This document shows positions 39,652 to 47,251 of a stretch of 64,000 nt of DNA, piece after piece. Made by a program: the position numbers and the translations under genes. The notes beneath the pieces are model-generated. The model was not told the DNA's origin and ran no database searches. It saw only the letters and a program-made list of their open reading frames with translations. The stretch is taken from the NCBI RefSeq assembly GCF_000296695.1, contig NZ_BAFK01000021.1, positions 1 to 64,000 of the forward strand, read 5' to 3'. Position 1 is the stretch's first letter; the number at the start of each line of letters is the position of its first letter. The DNA is from Rheinheimera nanhaiensis E407-8. GTDB taxonomy: Bacteria > Pseudomonadota > Gammaproteobacteria > Enterobacterales > Alteromonadaceae.

Positions 39652-39981
39652 ATGAAGCGGATTTTCACCTGTATAGTTATTCTGTTTTTAATTGCCTGCC
39701 AACCGGTAACCAGCTCTGAGCCAGAGTTCAGGCCCGAGCCTGTGCCGGTTTCTGCCCTTTGGATAGGTGGCGCTGATGGTGGTGTTTATGTTGATATAAG
39801 CCGCGATGATAAAAACTATTCCGGTACGGTTTACACAGACAGCACTGGCGATGTTTGGTACAGCGGCAGCTTTACCTATAGTGGCACCGCAGAGTTTGAC
39901 GTTAAGTCTGCAGAATCTTATACAGGCTGGGACGGTGAAATGCTCTATCTGGCTAATGGTGAGTATCTTAAAGCAGAGTAG
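39652..39981 (+). CDS. small lipoprotein of unknown function
   Basis: The 109-aa product has a lipoprotein signal (MKRIFTCIVILFLIAC, Cys16), a Pro/Glu linker and a beta-rich domain with repeated Tyr/Gly/Ser strands (YSGTVYTDSTGDVWYSGSF). It resembles small periplasmic or outer-membrane-attached beta proteins and could be an immunity-type lipoprotein, by analogy with the neighbouring module. There is no family match I can name. GGAG lies ten bases before the ATG. It ends in the hairpin repeat at 40015. Confidence 0.65.
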   Translation: MKRIFTCIVILFLIACQPVTSSEPEFRPEPVPVSALWIGGADGGVYVDISRDDKNYSGTVYTDSTGDVWYSGSFTYSGTAEFDVKSAESYTGWDGEMLYLANGEYLKAE

Positions 39982-40014
39982 CTATAACCTGGCTTAGGTT
40001 TCAATAATTATCAG

Positions 40015-40115
40015 GAAAATAGAAAGGCCTGCTGCACGCCGGCCTTATCGTCAGCTTACGAACTAGACGAGGGAGCAAAGACAGCTAAGAAAAGTACTCC
40101 ACTTCCATTGTAATG
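40015..40115. repeat. hairpin-plus-small-ORF repeat, copy A
   Basis: AAAATAGAAAGGCCTGCTGC and the following bases match 42228 onward (copy B). The hairpin (40024-40046, arms AAGGCCTGC/GCCGGCCTT, one mismatch) is a terminator with a T-rich tail on the minus strand. Past it, the two copies share AAGT..CTC....CATT...ATGTCAT. On the minus strand copy A encodes a remnant ending DDVAAWYHDITMEVEYFS, with a stop codon just upstream and no start. The rest of the 39982-40383 gap holds only the mazG-end fragment at 40177-40230. Confidence 0.7.
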
Positions 40116-40176
40116 TCATGGTACCAAGCGGCTACATCGTCCGCATCTCGACGTTAGAACTACTATCTTGCAGACA

Positions 40177-40230
40177 CTAGCGCGGTGTTTGCTTTTTAAC
40201 CTGATTCCAAAGCGCATCCATTTCCGTAAT
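40177..40230 (-). pseudogene. short diverged copy of the mazG 3' end (copy 3)
   Basis: On the minus strand the frame reads ITEMDALWNQVKKQTPR and stops, matching the last codons of MazG (LAEMEALWQALKHSC) and of copy 2 (LAEMDALWQKMKRLC). Identity is highest over AGCGCATCCATTTC. It lies between the two cargo modules, in the same orientation as the other two ends, and looks like the end of a different mazG allele. Confidence 0.7.
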
Positions 40231-40383
40231 GGGCGGATTGGTCAGAGGTTTTGCAAAAAAACCTGAGTTAATAATACCTCTGAGGCAACCCAACCGGCAA
40301 AATTAACACTAAAAAAACATCTTTAACATCATTAAGCAAAGTATTAAGATATCAGCAATCAAAAAATAAACAGGATTGTAGAA

Positions 40384-41028
40384 ATGCTTGGATGGCAGCC
40401 TGCTTGCCAAAAGGCAATCGCCGTTGGCTTAGGGCTTATACTTTCTGTGCTAACAACAAAGGTGGAGGCAGGTGTGTTTGATTGGTTAAGAGGGACTGAA
40501 ATCCAGTGGTCGCCGGAAATACGCGGGATCATTAGGGAAAATGGCACACCAGTTTCCGGTTTAAAAGTAGTACGGGAACTCTACTACGAAGATGACGAAT
40601 TTAACGACAGTACAGTAACAGATAATGAAGGTCGCTTTAGTTTCCCACGCAAAACATTAAGAACACGTAGGGTTTTATTTGACTACAGCATAGGGTTATT
40701 TTTATCCGTGTCTGATCATCCCATTGCAGGTGGACAAAACCGTTTTTTTGATATCCGCTGGGGTAACCAACTGGATGGCAAGGCGCTCAATTTATTGATG
40801 TCAGATATGCAGTGTGAACTGACCGCAGAAGAAAAGAATTTTAGCCTTAGAAACTTAGAAACACCCGACGGTGCAGCACCTTGGTTTGGCGCAAAGTGTA
40901 CCTTCACTCATGCCAGTATTGCAGTGTATTCAGATGAAGAGCTAGAAGAACAACGCCTTGAGCGAGAGCGAGAGCTTGATGAACAGGATCGTATTCTTAA
41001 TGAACAAAACAAGGAAAGTAAATCATGA
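40384..41028 (+). CDS. secreted beta-sandwich protein (DUF6795-like), possible lipase immunity protein
   Basis: The 214-aa product has a signal peptide (about residues 1-29, hydrophobic core AIAVGLGLILSVL). A carboxypeptidase-regulatory-like domain follows (about 38-125, IRGIIRENGTPVSGLKVVRE ... TDNEGRFSFP), then a two-cysteine part (MQCELT and AKCTFT) and a charged C-terminal helix rich in Glu/Arg. The DUF6795 label is from memory. Its stop overlaps the start of the lipase gene (ATGA). A periplasmic protein coupled to a phospholipase-like gene fits an immunity protein; this is inference. Confidence 0.7.
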   Translation: MLGWQPACQKAIAVGLGLILSVLTTKVEAGVFDWLRGTEIQWSPEIRGIIRENGTPVSGLKVVRELYYEDDEFNDSTVTDNEGRFSFPRKTLRTRRVLFDYSIGLFLSVSDHPIAGGQNRFFDIRWGNQLDGKALNLLMSDMQCELTAEEKNFSLRNLETPDGAAPWFGAKCTFTHASIAVYSDEELEEQRLERERELDEQDRILNEQNKESKS

Positions 41029-42185
41029 ATACATTAACACCAAGAATAGCAGTTTGGTTAGCCAGGGAACCTTATGAAGCTCAAAAAATAGCAGCTGGGC
41101 GGCGTTTCACTCCTAAATCAGAAGCATTAACAGATTACTTTGACTTTAGCCAAACCGGCGGCGTGATACATGCTACTTCTGGCAGTGTCTTGTCGACATT
41201 GTTTAACCGCACTACTGGCTTTGCTATTGTTGGCAAAGGTAAGGGAAGGTTTAGCTCTGACGTTGCCCTGGGTATTCGTGGCACCAATATGAAAAGTGGC
41301 CGAGACTGGTTTAGTAATGCCAATGCAAGTTTAGCCACCGCCGATAACAACAGCGCTGTGCACTCCGGTTTTCAAAAGGTGTTTAAGAGCATGCAACCGG
41401 CGCTTGAAAAGCAATTGGCTCCGTTACTAAATACCAACAGTAACGGTGTTGTACATTGTGCTGGTCACAGTTTAGGCGGAGCCTTAGCCAGCCTTGCTGC
41501 TATCTGGATAAAACAGCGTTTCGGTAATCGTGTAGCGCTTTATACCTATGGCGCGCCACGGGTAGGCTTAAACGATTTTGCCCTTAAATCTTCAGGCAGC
41601 ATAGATAAGATATACCGGTGTTTGCATGGCGATGATCCTGTGCCTATGGTGCCAGTATGGCCGTTCTATCATGCTCCGCTTAATGGTAGTAGCGTACTGC
41701 TGACGGCTGCAACGGGTATCAATATTTCGTCGCATTCTATGATGGAAAATCCGGGTTATGTCACAACATCTCGTGGTCAATGGGATGACTTACAACGTCG
41801 TGGTGATGTGGTTAAAGCGGTGCGTTTAGCATACGAGCGTCGTTTTGAATGTAGCTTTAGCACTCACTGGCAAGAGCGTCTAAGCCATGCATTGATTACC
41901 TTATTAAAAGACGCTGGTATGTTAGCAGCGGTATCCGTGCAAATGACTATTAGCGGCATTATGACATTTTATGATGTGCTGGCAATGACAGTAGAAAAAA
42001 TTGCAAATATAAGCAGCCAGTTTGCCGAGCAGGTTAAAGGCTTACTGGGCCATATGTTGGTATTTGCCGGTAAAGTGACAACGGCGGTTACCGAGCTTAC
42101 TGTTCGTTTTATTCGCTGGGTGTTTAAGGTAACACTGGAGGCTATGTATCGTGTAGCTCGCAAAGCAATTGAATTGGTGAGCTAA
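41025..42185 (+). CDS. class 3 lipase-family protein, candidate T6SS-type phospholipase effector
   Basis: The 386-aa product has no signal peptide. The alpha/beta-hydrolase core shows GHSLG (147-151, nucleophile Ser149), FRGT-like oxyanion strand LGIRGTN, acidic HGDDPVP (Asp203/204) and His237 in SSHSMM, so the catalytic triad is complete. After about residue 285 come long hydrophobic or amphipathic helices that could insert in membranes. Leaderless lipases of this family with an adjacent periplasmic partner are known as type VI secretion effectors (TseL-like). No T6SS structural gene is in the window. Confidence 0.8.
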   Translation: MNTLTPRIAVWLAREPYEAQKIAAGRRFTPKSEALTDYFDFSQTGGVIHATSGSVLSTLFNRTTGFAIVGKGKGRFSSDVALGIRGTNMKSGRDWFSNANASLATADNNSAVHSGFQKVFKSMQPALEKQLAPLLNTNSNGVVHCAGHSLGGALASLAAIWIKQRFGNRVALYTYGAPRVGLNDFALKSSGSIDKIYRCLHGDDPVPMVPVWPFYHAPLNGSSVLLTAATGINISSHSMMENPGYVTTSRGQWDDLQRRGDVVKAVRLAYERRFECSFSTHWQERLSHALITLLKDAGMLAAVSVQMTISGIMTFYDVLAMTVEKIANISSQFAEQVKGLLGHMLVFAGKVTTAVTELTVRFIRWVFKVTLEAMYRVARKAIELVS

Positions 42186-42227
42186 TTTGTATTAGTCCCA
42201 ACTTCAGCTTTCAAAGCATCATCGGCA

Positions 42228-42335
42228 AAAATAGAAAGGCCTGCTGCACGCAGGCCTTATCGTTAGCTTAAACGTAAGACCAGGGGGCAAAACCGATTAA
42301 CCAGTGAAGTGCTCAGACTGCATTTTCATGTCATC
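42228..42335. repeat. hairpin-plus-small-ORF repeat, copy B, with terminator
   Basis: It is related to 40015-40115. The hairpin at 42236-42258 is perfect (arms AAGGCCTGC/GCAGGCCTT, five-base loop) and followed on the minus strand by TTTCTATTTTT. It therefore ends the Rap1a-like gene and the 27-codon ORF, and probably also the convergent lipase gene. Downstream similarity includes the stop region of the small ORF. Confidence 0.75.
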
Positions 42336-42380
42336 CGACGAATAATGATTTTTCTTTAAAGTAGCGTAACTTGGTTTCAT
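42297..42380 (-). CDS. 27-codon ORF coupled to the Rap1a-like gene
   Basis: The ATG at 42380 overlaps the stop of the Rap1a-like gene (ATGA). The peptide begins MKPSYATLKKNHYSSDD and ends with a MKMQSEHFTG-like tail. It stops 38 bp before the terminator hairpin. The related repeat copy A preserves the frame of the C-terminal part (a DD...ME.EYF pattern), which argues that the peptide, or the end of a longer ancestral gene, was under selection. It may be a real microprotein or the remnant of a C-terminal extension. Confidence 0.45.
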   Translation of the reverse strand: MKPSYATLKKNHYSSDDMKMQSEHFTG

Positions 42381-42763
42381 AAATTCCCTTTACATGCACT
42401 CAGTTCAATCAATGCTGCTTCGATTACCGATGAAGCACGCTGTTGCAGCTGCGACTCGGTTAGCTTATTAAAATAGCCATTTAAGTAATCACGCAGCGAG
42501 AGGGTTTTAAACTGCTGGTAGCTACACCAGGTTTTACCCTCAGTGGCATCCATCACGCCGAGTAAATAATGTCTTGCAGCATATTTATCAGCTGGAAGAT
42601 TGCTGGTGTAAGCGCGCCAGAACATTTCAGCTGAGAGATTATTGCTATCGATAGAAATTATCTCTGGCTTTTCAAAGACAGTCGGCGTCTCATCAGCATG
42701 ACCTTGGCTAAATGTTGACAGCAGCAACAGCGGCACTGCGATGACAAGTTGATAGCGAAACAT
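42377..42763 (-). CDS. Rap1a/Tai-like immunity protein
   Basis: The 128-aa product has a signal peptide (MFRYQLVIAVPLLLLSTFSQGHA). Its helical domain contains AARHYLLGVMDATEGKTWCS (about 62-81), LRDYLNGYF and VIEAALIELSAC (about 112-123). Two cysteines, the YLLGVMD motif and the length fit the Rap1a/Tai family of periplasmic proteins that neutralise amidase effectors of type VI secretion. No amidase effector gene is adjacent, so it is an orphan immunity gene or has another partner. It is the first gene past the mazG stop in the second module. Confidence 0.72.
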   Translation of the reverse strand: MFRYQLVIAVPLLLLSTFSQGHADETPTVFEKPEIISIDSNNLSAEMFWRAYTSNLPADKYAARHYLLGVMDATEGKTWCSYQQFKTLSLRDYLNGYFNKLTESQLQQRASSVIEAALIELSACKGNL

Positions 42764-42825
42764 AAAATCTCCATCGGTTAGAGCACCACACTCTAATGAT
42801 GAAAAGACACCAAATCAACAAAATG

Positions 42826-43599
42826 CTAACAACTATGTTTTAACGCTTGCCACAGCGCTTCCATTTCGGCAAGGTCTGACTGCTCGGGCGTTTTGCCTTG
42901 TTCTGCTAAGGCCTGCTCTACCGCGCAAAAGCGTTTTTCGAATTTGCTGTTAGCGGCGCGCAGCACGGCTTCGGGGTCGAGTTTATGTTTACGTACGACA
43001 TTTACCAGCGCGAACATTAAATCACCCAGCTCTTCAGCAAGCGCTTCACTGCCAGCTTCACACTGCTCCACTTCGATAATTTCTTCTTTGACTTTATCCC
43101 AGCAGCCTTGTACATCGGGCCAGTCGAAACCGACATTGGCGCAGCGCTTTTGTAGCTTATAGGCACGGCTAAGCGCGGGCATGGCCTGCGGGATGTTATC
43201 GAGCACGCTGTGCTGGCCGACATCTTTGCGCTCGGCGCTTTTTAGCGCTTCCCAGTTCTTTAAAACCGCTTCGGCATTGTCGGCGCTCACATCACCAAAC
43301 ACATGCGGGTGACGCCGCTCTAACTTATCGCAAATGGCCGCCACACAGTCATCAAATTCAAAGCGGCCTTGCTCTTTAGCCATTTGGGCGTAAAACACCA
43401 CCTGAAACAGCAAGTCACCCAGCTCGTCTTTTAGCTCGTCAAAGCTCTCACGGGCAATGGCGTCGGCCACTTCGTAGGCCTCTTCCAGCGTGTAAGGCAC
43501 GATAGTGGCGTAGGTTTGCTTAAGATCCCACGGGCAGCCGCCTTGCGGGTCGCGCAGGCGGCTCATAATATTGAGTAAACGTTGAATATTGTCTGACAC
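42826..43599 (-). CDS. mazG: nucleoside triphosphate pyrophosphohydrolase MazG
   Basis: The 257-aa product is a tandem MazG protein: domain 1 at about 8-110 (CPWDLKQTYATIVPYTLEEAYE, with E-rich DELKDELGDLLFQVVF) and domain 2 at about 130-235 (WDKVKEEIIEVEQ ... EELGDLMFALVNVV). It hydrolyses (d)NTPs and influences ppGpp levels, consistent with relA 15 bp upstream. The last 35 codons are duplicated at 36668-36780. No terminator follows directly. Part of the 3' end was probably supplied by the island that now lies downstream. Confidence 0.96.
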   Translation of the reverse strand: MSDNIQRLLNIMSRLRDPQGGCPWDLKQTYATIVPYTLEEAYEVADAIARESFDELKDELGDLLFQVVFYAQMAKEQGRFEFDDCVAAICDKLERRHPHVFGDVSADNAEAVLKNWEALKSAERKDVGQHSVLDNIPQAMPALSRAYKLQKRCANVGFDWPDVQGCWDKVKEEIIEVEQCEAGSEALAEELGDLMFALVNVVRKHKLDPEAVLRAANSKFEKRFCAVEQALAEQGKTPEQSDLAEMEALWQALKHSC

Positions 43600-43614
43600 T
43601 GCAGGCCTTTACAC

Positions 43615-45810
43615 TTAGTGGTGGAAGCGCTTGGCTTCCACTACATCATCTATCTGGCTGATTTTACTCAGCAGTTTATTCAAGGAGTCAAGGTTATACA
43701 GCTCCAGCGTCATATTAATCACCGCCGTTTGCGCTTTAATATCCGAGCTGCTGCTCATCTTGGTCACGTTGGCCTTTTCGTTGGCTAGAATACTGGTGAT
43801 ATCGCGCAGCAAGCCGTTGCGATCGTGCGCCACGATGCGGATATCTACCTCATAGCCCGAGGCATATTTATCGCCCCAGGTGGCATCGACCACCCGCTCG
43901 GGGTGGCTGTCCTGCAGGGTTTTAAACTGGTCACAGTCGTCGCGGTGAATGGCAATACCGCGGCCCTGGGTAATGTAACCGATAATGGCATCGCCCGGCA
44001 GCGGGTGACAACAACCGGCCATATGGGTTAGCAGGTTACCCACGCCCTGCACCACCACGTCGCTTTTCGCCTTGGCAGGTGCCAACGGCTTAGTGATTAA
44101 ACGCGGGTCAATTTCCGGCTCTTCCGCTTTGGCATACTGGCTTTGAATAAAGTGCACCACCTGGGTCACTTTTATTTCGCCACCGCCAATGCCAACCAGC
44201 AACTCTTCCATGCTGTTGACATTAAAGCGGCTTAGCACCTTGGCCGGGTATTCCATCACCAGGTTCAGCCGGGTCAGTTCAGTGTCCAGCAGCTCTTTAC
44301 CGGCCGCCAGGTTTTTATCTCTGTCCTGCAGGCGGAACCAGTACTGCACTTTGGAGCGCGCCCGGCTGGATTTTAAATAGCCCAGATGCGGGTTTAACCA
44401 GTCGCGGCTGGGGTTGGGCTCGCGTCCGGTCAGAATTTCCACCTGATCGCCGGTTTTAAGCTGATAGGTAAAAGGCACAATACGGCCGGAGACCTTGGCG
44501 CCGATACAGCGATGGCCGACGTTAGAGTGCACATAGTAAGCAAAATCCAGCGGGGTGGAGCCCATCGGCAAATCGACAATATCGCCTTTGGGGGTAAACA
44601 CATAGACCCTGTCTTCAATCACCTGATTACGCAGCTCTTCGGCTAAGTCACTGCTGTCGACCACGTCTTCCTGCCACTGCAGAATTTTACGCAGCCAGCC
44701 GATTTTTTCATCGTTGGCGCCGTCTTTGCCGGCGGCGGCGCCTTCTTTGTAGCGCCAGTGCGCCGCTACACCCAGCTCGGAGTCTTCGTGCATCTGCCGG
44801 GTGCGGATCTGAATCTCTACCGGCCGGCCCTGTGGGCCTAATACCACGGTATGAATAGACTGATAGCCGTTTTGCTTGGGCGTGGCAATATAATCGTCAA
44901 ACTCTTTGGGCAGGTGGCGCCAGCTGGTGTGTACCAGGCCTAAGGCGGCGTAGCAGTCCTGCACCCGCTCGGTAATAATGCGTACCGCCCGGATGTCGTA
45001 CAGCTGATCAAACGCCAGCTGCTTTTTCTGCATTTTTTTCCAGATACTAAAAATATGTTTCGGCCGGCCATACACCTCGGCCTGCAGGTTAGCATCCGCC
45101 ATTTTCTGCCGCACACTGGCGACAAAGTCCTGCATATATTGCTCGCGGTCCAGCCGCTTTTCTTCCAGCAGGCTGGCAATTTGTTTGTACAGTTGTGGGT
45201 GCAGATAGCGAAAGGCTAAATCTTCCAGCTCCCATTTTAACTGGCCGATGCCCAAACGGTTGGCCAGGGGCGCAAAGATGGCGTTGGTTTCTTTGGCAGC
45301 CAATACCCGGGTTTCTTCATCGGCATTTTTCACTTCCCGCAGATAACAGATCTGCGCCGCCAGCTTAATCACCACAGCGCGCACATCTTCCACCATCGCC
45401 AACAGCATACGGCGCAAATTATCGGCTTGCTGCGGGTTAACACTTTGATTAGGGCCGGTGGGTATGGTGCGAATGGCTTCCATTTGCTGCACCGAGCGCA
45501 GCAGGCTTACCACCTGACTGCTAAAGGCCGCTTCTACCTGCACACTGCTGATAAGCCCGGCGTCTAACAGCGGGAATAACAGCGCGGCCTGCAGCGAGTC
45601 GCTGTCCATTTTCAGCTCAGCGAGGATTTCGACCATTTCCCAGCCGTGGCGTACTGCCGTTTCACTGTCGGTCAGCTGATGCTGCTTTAAAAACTCGGCC
45701 GCCTGCATCAGGCTGCTGATTTTTTTCTCTGTCAGTCCCAGCGAGCAAAGCCACTCCAGCGTCTCTCCGCTGTTGTAGTCTGTTGTATGCGACTGACGAA
45801 CCCTAACCAT
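43615..45810 (-). CDS. relA: GTP pyrophosphokinase RelA
   Basis: The 731-aa product has a pseudo-hydrolase domain (about 40-190, lacking the HD metal motif of SpoT) and a synthetase domain (about 235-345; LYDIRAVRIITERVQDCYAA, ATPKQNGYQSIHTVV). It continues with TGS (about 405-466; DRVYVFTPKGDIVDLPMGST), a Cys-containing zinc-finger-like domain (CCHPLPGDAIIGYITQGRG) and ACT (about 655-728). It makes (p)ppGpp on stalled ribosomes. It is followed by mazG at 15 bp and preceded by rlmD at 17 bp. Confidence 0.97.
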   Translation of the reverse strand: MVRVRQSHTTDYNSGETLEWLCSLGLTEKKISSLMQAAEFLKQHQLTDSETAVRHGWEMVEILAELKMDSDSLQAALLFPLLDAGLISSVQVEAAFSSQVVSLLRSVQQMEAIRTIPTGPNQSVNPQQADNLRRMLLAMVEDVRAVVIKLAAQICYLREVKNADEETRVLAAKETNAIFAPLANRLGIGQLKWELEDLAFRYLHPQLYKQIASLLEEKRLDREQYMQDFVASVRQKMADANLQAEVYGRPKHIFSIWKKMQKKQLAFDQLYDIRAVRIITERVQDCYAALGLVHTSWRHLPKEFDDYIATPKQNGYQSIHTVVLGPQGRPVEIQIRTRQMHEDSELGVAAHWRYKEGAAAGKDGANDEKIGWLRKILQWQEDVVDSSDLAEELRNQVIEDRVYVFTPKGDIVDLPMGSTPLDFAYYVHSNVGHRCIGAKVSGRIVPFTYQLKTGDQVEILTGREPNPSRDWLNPHLGYLKSSRARSKVQYWFRLQDRDKNLAAGKELLDTELTRLNLVMEYPAKVLSRFNVNSMEELLVGIGGGEIKVTQVVHFIQSQYAKAEEPEIDPRLITKPLAPAKAKSDVVVQGVGNLLTHMAGCCHPLPGDAIIGYITQGRGIAIHRDDCDQFKTLQDSHPERVVDATWGDKYASGYEVDIRIVAHDRNGLLRDITSILANEKANVTKMSSSSDIKAQTAVINMTLELYNLDSLNKLLSKISQIDDVVEAKRFHH

Positions 45811-45827
45811 GTGCGCTTTCCTCTGTA

Positions 45828-47147
45828 CTACCGGCTGAATAAGGCCATTAACTCAAGATGGCTGGTGTAACTAAACATATCGGCGCCGCCGATTTTCTGC
45901 AGCTGATAGCCCTGCTGCAGCAACACTTTGGCGTCACGGGCGAAGGTAGCCGCATTGCAGGACACGTACAATATCTGTGCCGGCTTTAAGCGGCATAATT
46001 GCTCCACCGCGCCCACCGCACCGGCCCGGGCCGGATCCAGCAACGCTTTACTGTAGCGTGGCCGGTTCCAGTCTGCTTTAGGCCAGGCTAAATGCAAATC
46101 GGCCTGTTGTGCCACTACGTTGCTAAGACCGTTTACCTTAGCATTGGTTGCCAGCTGTTGCACCATTTTGGCCATGCCTTCCAGCGCCTGCACACTTTTA
46201 GCGCGCTGCGCCAGCGCCAGGGTAAAGTTACCCATGCCGGCATACAGCTCCAGTACGTTATCGTCAGGCGTCGGGTTCAGCCAGTGCAGCGCCTGATCGA
46301 CCATCAGCTGGTTAACCGCAGCATTGACCTGAATAAAATCGTCCGGCGCAAACTCCAGCTGCAGCCCCTGCTTTAGGCCATAGCTCAGTGCCTTAGGCTG
46401 TTGCCAGTAATCAAACTGGCCGCTGTGCGCCTCACCCAGCCACAATGCTTCAGGCCAGGCGGCGATAAAGCGCTGACGCTGTTCAGTGGTGAGTGCTTTG
46501 GTATGACGCAGGATCACCACCGGCTGGCTATCTGTTAGCAGCACTTCGGCATGGGTAATGATAGTCGGATCCGCCAATGTCGGCACCAGCTGCTGTAACA
46601 CAGTAAAAATCGGCTGTAGCGGCGCCGCCAGCACCATGCAGCTGGCCACATCGGTAATCTGCTTATCGCCCTGCTGGCGAAACCCGACGCTTAAGCGCCG
46701 CTGCTTTTTGTCATACCACAAGCCTATGCGGGCACGGCGCCGGTAGCCGCTGTCATCGGCTACCAACATCGGCTGCCAGGGCAGCGCACTCAGCCCGGTT
46801 TGATGGCGGATAAGCTTATCAATGCCCTGCTGCTTTAACTGCCGTTGATTGTCCGGGCTGATATGTTGCAGCTGACAGCCACCACAGCTGGCCGCGTAGG
46901 GGCAAAGCGGCGTAATACGTAACGCAGAGGCGCTTAACACCTTTACCGTACTGGCTTTGATAAAACCGGCTTTATCTTCGCTGACACGCGCCTGCACCTC
47001 TTCACCGGGCAAAGCAGCACTGATAAAAGCAATCTTATTGCCCTGCTGGCTGATGCCGTGTACTTCGTAATCGTGATCAGTGATGGTAAAAGGTAAGACT
47101 TTACCCTGCAGACTGGCTTTGGGTTTGGCTTTGTATATGTTAACCAT
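45828..47147 (-). CDS. rlmD: 23S rRNA (uracil-1939-C5) methyltransferase
   Basis: The 439-aa product has an N-terminal TRAM-like domain and four iron-sulfur cysteines (CPYAASCGGCQ at 82-92 plus one near 168). The SAM motif is LELYAGMGNFTLALAQ, with DFIQVN and the catalytic YVSCNAATFARD near the C-terminus. It methylates U1939 of 23S rRNA. It is divergent from barA and precedes relA, the common arrangement. Confidence 0.96.
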   Translation of the reverse strand: MVNIYKAKPKASLQGKVLPFTITDHDYEVHGISQQGNKIAFISAALPGEEVQARVSEDKAGFIKASTVKVLSASALRITPLCPYAASCGGCQLQHISPDNQRQLKQQGIDKLIRHQTGLSALPWQPMLVADDSGYRRRARIGLWYDKKQRRLSVGFRQQGDKQITDVASCMVLAAPLQPIFTVLQQLVPTLADPTIITHAEVLLTDSQPVVILRHTKALTTEQRQRFIAAWPEALWLGEAHSGQFDYWQQPKALSYGLKQGLQLEFAPDDFIQVNAAVNQLMVDQALHWLNPTPDDNVLELYAGMGNFTLALAQRAKSVQALEGMAKMVQQLATNAKVNGLSNVVAQQADLHLAWPKADWNRPRYSKALLDPARAGAVGAVEQLCRLKPAQILYVSCNAATFARDAKVLLQQGYQLQKIGGADMFSYTSHLELMALFSR

Positions 47148-47251
47148 GAGCTCTCTGTTGCTGTTTTGCGTGCGTGGCGTGTAGGCAAGCGCGATGTCTT
47201 ATGTCATTATCCGGTCTTGCCTTTTTAGCATTTTGCCAGCCGGTGACGACA

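Noticed and set aside
39982-40383. Possible integron attC sites around the hairpin repeats
   Set aside because: The palindromes lack the paired RYYYAAC/GTTRRRY boxes at their ends and no integrase gene is present.
36668-42830. Prophage or integrative element with its own recombinase
   Set aside because: No integrase, transposase, replication or phage structural gene was found between the mazG ends.
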